A stretch of 64,000 nucleotides of DNA from Pictodentalium vernedei (Eukaryota; Mollusca; Scaphopoda; Dentaliida; Dentaliidae). Positions 54,949 to 63,941 of the stretch are shown one piece after another (within the stretch, counting starts at the first letter, position 1; each line of letters opens with the position of its first letter). The notes beneath the pieces were generated by a model, which saw nothing but the letters and a program-made list of their open reading frames with translations, ran no database searches and was not told where the DNA came from. Made by a program: the position numbers and the translations under genes. The stretch is from assembly GCA_031216915.1 (NCBI GenBank), contig CM062295.1, positions 179,380,927-179,444,926 of the forward strand, given 5' to 3'.

Positions 54949-55341
54949 TTAACCCTTATCCTGCTGAGTACTTTCTTGATTTTCTTCATAAAATCAAGCC
55001 ATGGATGCTGGAAAGAAGCCATGACTTGATTTGTTGAAAGCTTCAATAAAGTTTGGCACCAAGAAGACTTTTTTAACTGACAGAGGGCTGGAAGCCCATA
55101 TTTGGGCTTTATTCTGAGGGGCAGGTACCACAACTTGAAGGCTCATATTCAGTGGATGATCTTTGTATTATCTTTGAAGTGATATTATTTAGTCTGTAAG
55201 AGTTTGCCTCGTTATAACTTATGGGAGAGTGCCAGTGGAAGTATACTTTGTTAACAATTGGCAGAATTATACCTTTACAATGTAAAAGGGTATTTTTGTT
55301 CTGGGCAGCAAAATCTGCCAGCAGCAGGCAAAAAGTATTAA
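54949..55341. mobile_element. family B copy 5 containing a partial family C piece
   Basis: TTAACCCTTATCCTGCTGAG to AAAAGTATTAA. Hairpin 54991-55032. From about 55076 a family C left half (TTAACTGACAGAGGGCTGGA through TTATAACTTATGGGAGAGTG) lies inside. Near the end, GGGCAGCAAAATCTGCCAGC is the family B marker. Confidence 0.65.
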
Positions 55342-55637
55342 TCCATTCAAGTATTTGTTTTTATATAATATAAAGAGAATTAACAACTGATTCATGATTC
55401 ATAAATACTCTCAGTACTAAATGTCGGGATTAATAAAAGCATGTAAAGAAGGAATAATACTGGGGAAAGGAATACAACACTTTCACAACACTTTCATCAA
55501 ATGTCTGATATTCTTTGTGAACACATATCATTTTCAAATCTAATAAGAAAGCTATATGCTGTATACAAAAGCTACCATGATATTAACATTTTAACATCTT
55601 ACCTTATATGCTGAGATCATCATGCATTATATTTTAA
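55342..55637. other. unassigned sequence
   Basis: On the minus strand an 8-nt CATATAAG (55603-55610) sits between AG and GTAAGA. It would restore the reading frame between the 58349 and 50981 exons, but is too short to call. Confidence 0.3.
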
Positions 55638-55841
55638 TTAAACCTTTACCCACATAATGGTCCTATCTGCCCAGCACTATGAACAGAAGGCGTCATTCAA
55701 ATTTTATTAATTTTTCAACTTTTACCTTCAAACATAGTTTATGACCCCTGAATGGAATAAGATCACTTATCAATGAACAAGCTTGATGAACTTATTTCCA
55801 TGTGATGCCACATATTTATGCAAAATGGTTAATAGGGTTAA
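55638..55841. mobile_element. palindromic TTAA element family A, copy 11, rearranged
   Basis: TTAAACCTTTACCCACATAA start and AATAGGGTTAA end. The centre has GTTTATGACCCCTGAATGGA. The right part is replaced by CACATATTTATGCAAAATGG, resembling a SINE-H tail. Confidence 0.55.
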
Positions 55842-56535
55842 AATGTTATTTCTAGCTTTGACAATTTAGTGTCCAAAATATGACAGTACCAATATTTATT
55901 TAATGCTCAGGCATCAATTCACGCTGAAAAATTAAGTCATATTCCCCTGTCGGTTGGCAAAACGAAATATCAAAATGATATTTAGAAATCGATATTTCAT
56001 CGTAGGTTCGGATGACGAATCACATGTACTTTAAACGAGTCAGCACATCAGTAATGAATTCCAGAGTCCCAAATACAAACGAATTCGAATAATTGATAGT
56101 GACAGTGACTAAATCAATTCATTAAATCAGCGGTTTCAAAGTTTGACTTTCTCATTCACCTTCCAGCGAAAAGCCGAAATCACTTTCAAATTTCTTCAGT
56201 TCAACTTCACACGTCTTCAGTGCATTGAGTTCAAAAAAAATAAAATGACGTGTCTTGTTATTGAAAATAAGAAAGTGGTGTTTTTTGTTATTGTTCTATT
56301 TCTTCGAAACACATTGCGATTATTTCAATTCGCCAGCCTTGGTAAATCGTAAAGTTAGGGGAGAAATAAGACGGGACTACTTTTTGTGCGGATATTCACA
56401 CATTCCAATGGTTGGAGTTTGGTTGTTGTAATTTTTGTATGGACGCCGGTTCGGCACATAAATTTTGCGCCTTAATGGCAAATAAAGGCCACAAATTGGA
56501 GAGTTTGTAGTCGTAGAGCATTAAATGAAAAGAAA
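55842..56535. other. unassigned sequence
   Basis: Higher in CG dinucleotides than its surroundings near 55950-56050 and 56340-56460. The 69-codon frame at 56143-56352 has no domain. Could hold regulatory or UTR sequence, but nothing is demonstrable. Confidence 0.35.
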
Positions 56536-56689
56536 ATTCACGAAAATTTGATGAATACCGAAAATATCTCGTTCGTGGCTACAAGAAATATGAGGATCTT
56601 CACTCGCGACTGCGTCGCTCGTGAAGATCCTCATATTTCTTTGTAGCCACTCACGAGATATTTTCGGTATTCATCAAATTTTCGTGAAT
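56536..56689. repeat. 154-bp near-perfect foldback palindrome
   Basis: ATTCACGAAAATTTGATGAA pairs with TTCATCAAATTTTCGTGAAT. The arms, about 75 bp, meet at CGCGACTGCGTCGC with a couple of substitutions and a one-base insertion. No TTAA or other target duplication is evident. Confidence 0.9.
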
Positions 56690-57083
56690 ATCCTCTATCT
56701 ATTACAGACCAGCCAAAATTAATAGTATTGTGTAACCTGGTGTAACCTGAAAATAGGTCCTGCAAAAATGTAACTTAACTAAGGAATAATTTCAAATACA
56801 TATAGATATGACAAATGTATTTGACTTCACCCTATTAATTCACATGCTACTGTATCCAAGACACCTAAAATTCCATGATAAAAAAAATTGTTCCAACATA
56901 AATTCATTCCTCAAAAATTGTTGTGAGAGTGAAAATAGGTCTTCCCAAGCAGAAAATTTCTCATAAGCTGAATGCTCATTCCCACAATGTTGGCAGGCCA
57001 ACTTTATCAAATAACTTTGCATTGATATAATGAGAGAAAAAAATTGCCACTTTTAGTATGCGATACATTTATTTATAAAAATT
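56690..57083. other. unassigned sequence
   Basis: Short A/T-rich frames only. Confidence 0.4.
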
Positions 57084-57144
57084 AACATTTTCAGTTGTTC
57101 AAGAATTTTTTTTGCACGAGTTGTCTGCTATTCATGTAAGTTAA
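57084..57144. mobile_element. family A right end (copy 14, truncated)
   Basis: TTGTTCAAGAATTTTTTTTG, CACGAGTTGTCTGCTATTCA, TGTAAGTTAA match the family A second-subfamily right end. Its TTAA (57141-57144) starts the next element. Confidence 0.6.
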
Positions 57145-57395
57145 CTGGTGGCGTGCTGGAAGCCACTATCATGGCTTTTCTGAAAATTGATAAAAGCCAC
57201 TTTAGTGGCTATACACTACAGGCATTGACTTGTTTGCTCAACCGAAGAAAAAAATGTGAATAGAAAATTGTTTTTTACAATGTATTGGAGAATGCTGCTA
57301 GGTACTCTCCAATAAATTGAAACAAATTAATTATTTAAAAACAAAATTTTACTAATCTGAGGCTCTCCTAGTTAAGAGCATGGTATCATTGAAAA
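57141..57395. mobile_element. palindromic element family C, copy 4
   Basis: TTAACTGGTGGCGTGCTGGA start; ACAATGTATTGGAGAATGC / GTACTCTCCAATAAATTG core. The right end is degraded. Confidence 0.7.
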
Positions 57396-57416
57396 AATAC
57401 TATATTAATATAGAGT

Positions 57417-57617
57417 GCTCACACCCCAGGCATGGTTACTGCGTCCTATTATACCATGAAAACAAAAAGTAAAATATTCCTTGTCTTGAGGTTCATATGG
57501 GGAAATGGAATAGATCTAATGTGCTCACAGCCCAGGCATTATTATCCAGGCCTATTATTCCAGTAAAACAAAAAGTAAAACATTCCTCATCTTGGGATTC
57601 ACATGGGGAAATGGAAT
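57417..57617. repeat. two-unit tandem duplication derived from SINE-H
   Basis: CAGGCATnnTTAnnnnGnCCTATTATnCC and CATATGGGGAAATGGAATAG occur twice at about 105-bp spacing, using the SINE-H CATTGGTGACTGGGTCCTAT segment. Confidence 0.65.
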
Positions 57618-57641
57618 AGATTCTTTGTGGCATACAAAACA

Positions 57642-58026
57642 TAAGGCCCCACAATGAGGTTCTTCTGTTTCTCAGGCTGTTTTTTGAAAAGCTGCATGTG
57701 GGCGGGTGGTTTTTTATTTTATTTTTATAATTATTTCTTTACCATCAAAAGTTCATATTCTTGGTTTGTTTTATGTTTTAGGCCTCATAATCAATAGAAT
57801 AGCATGGGTGGTGGTGTATTTCATCCCTTGAGTGCAAGAAGTCTTTGCAATGCAAAAGCATTGCAAACCCTTCTTGCACTTAAGGGACAAATTTATCAAT
57901 TTTATTAACTTGGGTAAAGTATTTTTACTTTTTCAAGTTTGCATTGGTTATAAAAAGAGAGCTTGAGGCAGCCAAAAGCACCCTGCAGGTGGGCCTGAGA
58001 AACAGATTTTTTTACTTTTTTGGCCT
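57642..58026. mobile_element. MITE family D, copy 3
   Basis: AAGGCCCCACAATGAGGTTC and TCTGTTTCTCAGGC at left; GGGCCTGAGAAACAG and TTTTGGCCTAA at right. Central hairpin at 57827-57890. Confidence 0.85.
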
Positions 58027-58348
58027 AACTGATCATTAAAATGTGACAAATTATTAATTCTAGGCAGTATGCCCGTTTATAATTTATATTTTTACTGTTG
58101 GATTAGTTTTTTATTTAATTTATTGGAAAATGCTGAAGGTACTGATACTGTTATTGTATATGTATTGCCTGATGTACATTTTAAATTTCAACGAGTTGTA
58201 TAATCAGTCTGAAAAGAAACCCAATTTAAAACCTGTCAATAAATGATGAAATTTACAAACTAAAGGACTGAAAGGAGGACAATTATGTACTTTCATATGA
58301 TATGTAAAAATCACTGAAGATGATATAAATATGGACTTCTAGCACTTA
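58027..58348. other. unassigned sequence
   Basis: Nothing recognised; precedes an exon candidate. Confidence 0.4.
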
Positions 58349-58395
58349 CAAGCAGAGAATTTGGTGTCAGAACTAATCAGGGAAAACACCTCGGC
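58349..58395 (-). CDS. exon candidate on the minus strand (47 nt)
   Basis: The acceptor (GAAATGTTTCCCTCTTTTAG) and donor (GTAAGTGC) are both close to consensus. Only one frame is open: AEVFSLISSDTKFSA, beginning with one base of a split codon and leaving one base. It lies between the 63544 and 50981 exons, but its phase does not join directly to 50981, so another small exon (perhaps 55603-55610) or an alternative-splicing role would be needed. Confidence 0.4.
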
Positions 58396-58590
58396 TCTAA
58401 AAGAGGGAAACATTTCAATACTACACCCCAGAGAATATTAGAAGAGGAAAAGTCAGAAGCTACAAATTCATTCATCTATAGAGAATATCTATTTTCTATG
58501 ATATAATACAAAATGAATAAACATGGCACCCATCTATTTTTTTTTCAAGTTTTCATCAAATAAAGCAGGCATGACTTGAATTGAGACAAT

Positions 58591-58821
58591 TGAACACTTT
58601 ACCCAACATAATAGCCCAAACCAGCCAGCATTATTCACAAAAATCACCATTCAATTTTCATTATTGTTAAAATTTTTACCTAAAAAACATGGTTTATGGC
58701 CCTCATTGGAATGAGCATGTTTAGCTCATTTCAATGAGGGTCATAAGCTATGTTTTTGATGCAAAAACTGAAAGAATTTTGTTTGTAAGTATTGTCTGTC
58801 TGTCATGTTAGGTGAAGGGTC
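58591..58821. mobile_element. palindromic TTAA element family A, copy 12
   Basis: GAACACTTTACCCAACAT and CATGTTAGGTGAAGGGTCAA ends. GGCCCTCATTGGAATGAGCA pairs with AGCTCATTTCAATGAGGGTC. Confidence 0.75.
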
Positions 58822-58869
58822 AAAACAAAACTGTTGTAAAAAAAAATCATTAAATTGGTACTGATCAAA

Positions 58870-59310
58870 TTTAAACAAGGTGCAATGCCACCGGTATCCC
58901 CCGACGAGCAGAAACCATAAAAGTTGAAAAAAATGGAAAAAGGCCCATAACTCTAGAAAAAAAACATGGACAAAACCTTTTACTTATGAATATCCTTTCC
59001 CCCTTGGTCAGCATACCAAAGATCATTTAAATCCAATATCTACTGACTGAGATATGATGGTCCAAAGTTGTTATGGATGGACGTTCTTACACGTTCTTAC
59101 TTGTGTGGTTTTCCCCATGTTAAACCCTAACCCCACAAGGTAAAAAAATAACACCACAAGTGGCCACTGTATTTACCCAACCCCACAACTACCACCGGCC
59201 CTAAACTGTAAACCCCACAATGTACCTCTGACAGATGGACGGATGGATGGACGGAACCCATTTCTATATCTCCCGCAAACTTCATTTTGGCGGGGGATAA
59301 AAAAATTTCT
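58870..59310 (+). mobile_element. tandem-core element 3-prime part
   Basis: GGCCCATAACTCTAGAAAAA block, ACAGATGGACGGATGGATGG microsatellite, then TCTCCCGCAAACTTC / GGCGGGGGATA hairpin. A CCCCACAA-rich stretch (59100-59225) interrupts it. Confidence 0.6.
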
Positions 59311-59862
59311 GTTGGATAGTATACTATTACAAAAAAATTTACTCCTTATCTAGATCATTCAATTCCAGGATTTTTGTTCATGTTTATTGAGGATAACATC
59401 ACTTTCAGCAAATATGGCTATACTCTAATCACAACACAAGTATAAAATCAAGTCCAGTTATATTGCCCACTTAAGGATTCACACCCCAGTCATTGGTTAT
59501 GGAGCCCTATTATACAAGTACTTATATTTCAAATTTGGAGGACCACAATCCAGGCATTAGTTCTGGATTCCTATTATACCAGTAACTATATTGCCCTCTT
59601 AGAGTACCACACTCTAAGCATTAGTTATGCAGCCCTATTATACCAGCAATTATATTGCCAACTTAGAGGAGCAAAGCCCAGGCATTGGTTCTGGATTCCT
59701 ATTAAACCAGTAAAATATTGCCCACTTGGAAAATCACATTCCAGGCATTAAGTATGCAGCCCTATTACACCATTAATTATATTGCCAACTTACAGGACCA
59801 CACCCTAGGTATTGGTTCTGGATTCCTATTATACCAGTAACTATATCACCCACTTCGGGAAC

Positions 59863-60326
59863 TTATGGTATCACAGAACTAAATATTTTCCCATAGGCGA
59901 CCATTATAATGTTCAGGTGGAAAAAATATGATCGCATCACTTTAATTTTGGCATTCAAATATCTCTGTCAAGTATAGCCCTTCAGACAACTTTTTCTGAT
60001 CTGAAAACAGGAGGTCATGCAACAAATAAGAGAGAAAAACTGACACAAAGGGAAGTACCGGTCATGTGCACATATTTTTCAGGGAATTCCCTACAAAAAC
60101 ACACAAAAAGTAAATTGTATTTTTTAGGTCCAAAAGTCATCAAATCACCTTCTTTTTTATCAGGAATATTCAACAATAATGCAAGATGTCAATAGAATGT
60201 TTCAAACTTTTATTGAAGCAATGGATTTTCCCAAGGCTGTTTATTTTTAGAGATTGCGTCATTTCCGAGTGCAACATTTTAAGGCGGTTCACTCTAATTT
60301 CAATATTTAGTTCCACGATACCTTAT
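59863..60326. mobile_element. MITE of about 460 bp inside the expanded SINE
   Basis: The ends GGTATCACAGAACTAAATAT and AATATTTAGTTCCACGATAC form a 20-bp inverted repeat with three mismatches. The interior is non-coding (ACCGGTCATGTGCACATATT). Confidence 0.7.
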
Positions 60327-60331
60327 GGGAG

Positions 60332-60682
60332 TGTGGTAGCTCAGTGGTTAGAACATTGAACTTCAAACTGAAAGGTCAATGGTTTGATCCTGACCAGCGT
60401 TAACTGCATTGTGTTCATGGGCAAGGCACTTCATCCTGATTGATCTGCAGGGACATGGTGGCGCTGTGTACCATGGCATGCTGCACATCGACGGTGCACT
60501 TGCCTTCAACCACTGCTAACTCTGCTTGTGCAGAGTTAGTATGTTGGGGAGTCTGACAGTTGCTTGCCACTGCTCAGTGGTTCTTGCCTTTGAACTCCAG
60601 CTTCCTCCACTCGTAAAACTGTCTGATACAATATGCCCCTGGCTGTTGAAGTATCATTAAACCCCAATAAAACAAATACAAC
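60332..60682 (+). mobile_element. tRNA-derived SINE (family T), full length
   Basis: A box TAGCTCAGTGG (60337-60347) and B box GGTTTGATCCT (60381-60391) lie in a tRNA-like head. Then a body (GGGCAAGGCACTTCATCCTG, CTGCACATCGACGGTGCACT, CACTGCTCAGTGGTTCTTGC) and a tail ending ATTAAACCCCAATAAAACAA. Expected to be transcribed by RNA polymerase III from the internal promoter and mobilised by a partner LINE recognising the tail. Confidence 0.85.
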
Positions 60683-60879
60683 AATAGAGAACTTATGCCC
60701 AGGCATTGGTTATGGATTCCTATTAAACAAGTAGTTATATTTCCCATTTAGTGAACTCACACCCAGGCATTGGTTATGGATTTCTAGTTTTCAAATAATT
60801 ATACTGCACACTGAGAGGAGTCAATCTCAGGCATTAGTTATGGAGCTCTATTACACCAGTAATTTTATCACACATCCAT

Positions 60880-61750
60880 TAAACTTTAAACCCTTGTATT
60901 TAACGAAATCGTCGCTATGACATAAATGTTTCTGTATTCAACTGGTGATGTACAAACCAGAACTTTTTTCCCGGTACTGTTTATACCAGTTCCTTTGTCG
61001 TCGAGTCATTAGTTACGCTTCAAAAAGTTTCCAAATTTCCTTATCAATCATCTGTTGAGTAGTGTGAAAATGAAAACGCCCAAAGCAAAATAAAGTCACT
61101 TCACAAAAAAATAGTTAACCAAAAATGAGATAATATTACAAAAAAATAATTTCCAACCACAACATTAACCCAGTCCCGTGACCCTCTTGTCTGTGGATCC
61201 CGTTATATCTAAATTGGTCAACTTTATTTCAGTAAATCTTCGGACATCTGGACATGCTTCAAACTTCTTTTAAAAAAGTTTCTCCCAGTTGTTTTTCAAA
61301 TCTGCCAAATTTGTACTTATATTTTTATGAACAGTAATAGCCACTAAATGGTTAGGTGTGAATGGACACTAGCTGAAGAGAAACAGTGGTACGAATTTCA
61401 ACAAAAACGTCCAATAGAAAAGAAAACAAATGTAATTTAGACTGGTTCCCAAAAGGTTGTTTTGATTTTTTATTGATCAGTACAGCTTCAAACAAAACAA
61501 ACGGACTCTTCACCTTTGGGTTTGAACATCGGAATTAAAATTTGTTTATTTAAATGAATTTTAATGCATGGGATGTGTAATAAACACAGAACGTGATGTG
61601 TGTTTGAATCGGTGGGTGTTTTACATAACTCACTGGAATGGCGTAGTCATATTTCACTTGAGCCTATGGCTCTTGCGAAATATGACTATGCCATTCCAAC
61701 TCATTATGTAAAACATTCACCAATTCAAACACACATTGCATTCTGTCTAT
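60880..61750. repeat. dispersed element with terminal long hairpin, copy 2
   Basis: Same element as 8063-8745, about 190 bp longer owing to an insertion around 61050-61270. The right-end hairpin (about 61597-61735) has arms of about 65 bp: GGAATGGCGTAGTCATATTT pairs with AAATATGACTATGCCATTCC. It splits the 64-bp array. Confidence 0.85.
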
Positions 61751-62129
61751 ATATTCCCCACTGAGAGGAGTCACATCCCAGGCATTGGTTATGGTTTCCT
61801 ATTACACAAGTAGTTTTATAATGTACTTTATAAATAACCACATTTCTACTGGCTGGATCTTATATATGACTGGTACTAAAAAATCCATGTAGACCGGTTT
61901 TCCAGTGAATATCAACTTTCTAAATATAGCTTTTGGAAATCCCCTCTCCAGTTCTATTTCAATCGACGTGCATGGGCAGTAAGCCTGATTTCCGTCTCAT
62001 TTTTATGTTATTCTGCAGATGATAACTATTTTATTGTTAAATAAAAGTATTTCTGGTTGATATAATTGAACTTTTAATTGACAAATAGAAGATTGATTTT
62101 TGAGGATGGTGTATATAATAAAACAGTTA

Positions 62130-62256
62130 TGGACTTTTGTGGTGGTAAGTATGATGTGATATGAACCTAAAAAACTTATACTGACCTCGGCTAATGCCTT
62201 GGTCAATATAAGTTTTTTAGGTTCATATCACATCATACTGACCACCAAAAAAGTCC
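62130..62256. repeat. 127-bp foldback palindrome
   Basis: GATGTGATATGAACCTAAAA pairs with TTTTAGGTTCATATCACATC. The arms continue to TGGACTTTTGTGGTGGT / ACCACCAAAAAAGTCCA. The loop region is CTGACCTCGGCTAATGCC. Confidence 0.9.
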
Positions 62257-62390
62257 ATTATTGTGTATTATTGCCCATATAGAGGACTCAAACTCAGGCA
62301 TTGGTGTTCCATTATACCAGGTAAAGCAAAACTTTTCTCTCAACAGTAAGCAAGCACTGCTACACTTACTTAAGTTCTGACAGAAATTCT

Positions 62391-62915
62391 GGAATGGATC
62401 AACCACCCTAACATGATGAGCACCATGAAATCATTTTGTTACAGCACCAGAAATAATTCCAACAACATCATTCAAATGTACAATCATATATAACATGAGT
62501 CTTACAGTATTCATCACAACACCTACAAAACAGCAATTTTCTCTTACTCTTGCTTAGACAATTCCTTAATCGAAAACTGTTTTTGCAACATAGAGCTACA
62601 GAGTATTTCCTATCTAAGTCAAAACAGGTTCAATGCTAGAAGACCATATCTAGGTTGTATTGCAAAGGTCCATGACTAGACAAATATCCACAGATGAGGC
62701 AGTTAGTCAACTAATTATGCTAAGAAAATAGTTGAATAATGTCCGAAGACATTTTGAAAAGAAAATTTTTTTAATATTCACATTGTCACTGTATTGCTAG
62801 AACCAGTTAGCCTTTTTGCACCCTTTTTGAAGTTAGTTATTATGACAGAAAAAAGAAACATTTGAACTGCAGGAAGAAAAGAATTACTTTGTCTTGCATA
62901 AAGTAATGAATTCTA
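62391..62915. other. unassigned sequence
   Basis: No gene or repeat recognised. Confidence 0.4.
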
Positions 62916-63087
62916 TTAACACTTTACCCAACAAATCCTTGTGTAACCTGATTTCAACAAAATCATCTCTTGCGACCCCTCATTAGAACAAACTCAGTGG
63001 ATATGATTTTGTTGAAATTTTTTTAAAAACTAAAAAAAAAAATTAAAATAATAAAATTTGATATTGTGTGTGTTGGGTAAAGGGTTA
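62916..63087. mobile_element. palindromic TTAA element family A, copy 13, internally deleted
   Basis: TTAACACTTTACCCAACA and GTGTTGGGTAAAGGGTTA ends. The left arm reads CAACAAAATCATCTCTTGCG and the right arm GATATGATTTTGTTGAAA; the central hairpin tip is lost. Confidence 0.8.
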
Positions 63088-63189
63088 TTGTGTTAAATTT
63101 TAAAAATTAATAATGATAAATTCAGTTTTTTATCTAAAAAAAATCCATTATCATTTGTGGCTTAGAAATAAATAAGGGATCCCTCTTCC

Positions 63190-63400
63190 ATTCAACCTGC
63201 TACACACCGATGTAATAATATTAAATTTCAAGAAGCAAATTTTTACCATAATGCAACAAGGAATTCAACCTATCCAATCTTGTTTGACAAAGCTCAATGA
63301 GCTCCATCAAACAAGATTGAATGGGTTTAATTCCTAATTGCCTTATGGGAAACATTTGTTGCGATTTCGATATTTTGACATCAGTGTGCTGAGAGTTAAA
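63190..63400. mobile_element. family F element, copy 3
   Basis: Hairpin 63273-63333: TCCAATCTTGTTTGACAAAG / ATCAAACAAGATTGAATGGG. Flanks as at 50350 (CATAATGCAACAAGGAATTC, TTTGACATCAGTGTGCTGAG). Confidence 0.8.
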
Positions 63401-63543
63401 TTTTAGCATGCGTGGCAAACAATTCCATTGGTAAACTTTCTTATTACTGAACAATGACAAGTATTCACAGACCAGACATCAGACATTTCATACAACTTTT
63501 TCTCACAGAGTCCCAGGCCATATCTTACTTGATCAAAAAATAC

Positions 63544-63579
63544 CTGTTTCTCTCGAGCAAATTTTTGACCACGCAAAAC
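63544..63579 (-). CDS. 36-nt microexon candidate of the minus-strand CaaX gene
   Basis: Acceptor CTTGATTTTTCAG and donor GTATTTTT bound 36 nt reading VLRGQKFAREKQ in phase 0. All three frames are open, so the reading relies on agreement with the downstream phase-0 exons. It is the most 5-prime piece visible; further exons would lie beyond 64,000. Confidence 0.4.
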
Positions 63580-63941
63580 CTGAAAAATCAAGGTATTAAT
63601 TTATGTTAGTGACAATTAAAAACAAAACACACAATTACCTAAATACCTATGACTTGTCAGTTGGAGAAGAGATACCTACCTCCAGAAATAACTGCCTTAT
63701 CGTAACAACAACAAAAAATTCCAAGGTTTTCACCTTTTTTCAGAAAGTTTAGTTTCATTCAAATAGTACACTGATGTCAGAATACAGAAATTTCAAGCAG
63801 TAAATTTTTCCCATAAGGCCCTACAAAATAAATTAACTGCTCCAGCATTTTTTTTAAATCACTGAGGGTGGGAAGGTTTTATATTTTATTTTATTCTTGC
63901 ATATAGTGAGCCTGGATTAAGAGGCTTTTCACACTTAGAAT

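Larger units (their letters stand above)
59379..62390 (-). mobile_element. SINE-H copy expanded internally into a 64-bp satellite, with later insertions
   Basis: A SINE-H tail (TGTTTATTGAGGATAACATC, ACTTTCAGCAAATATGGC) starts the region, and a SINE-H head-like end (AGTAAGCAAGCACTGCTACA) closes it near 62380. Between them the segment CAGGCATTGGTTnTGGATTC, CTATTATACCAGTAA, TATATTGCCCACTTAGAGGA repeats at about 64-bp spacing: roughly six units at 59451-59857, three at 60682-60878 and one each at about 61756 and 62268. Gaps are filled by other mobile elements listed separately. Confidence 0.65.

Noticed and set aside
60332..60400. tRNA gene
   Set aside because: The A and B boxes are tRNA-like, but the stem pairing is poor and the head is joined to a SINE body with a shared tail.
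5000..63000. CRISPR-like array from the many evenly spaced repeats
   Set aside because: Repeats are dispersed eukaryotic elements or tandem units without unique uniform spacers, and no cas genes are present.
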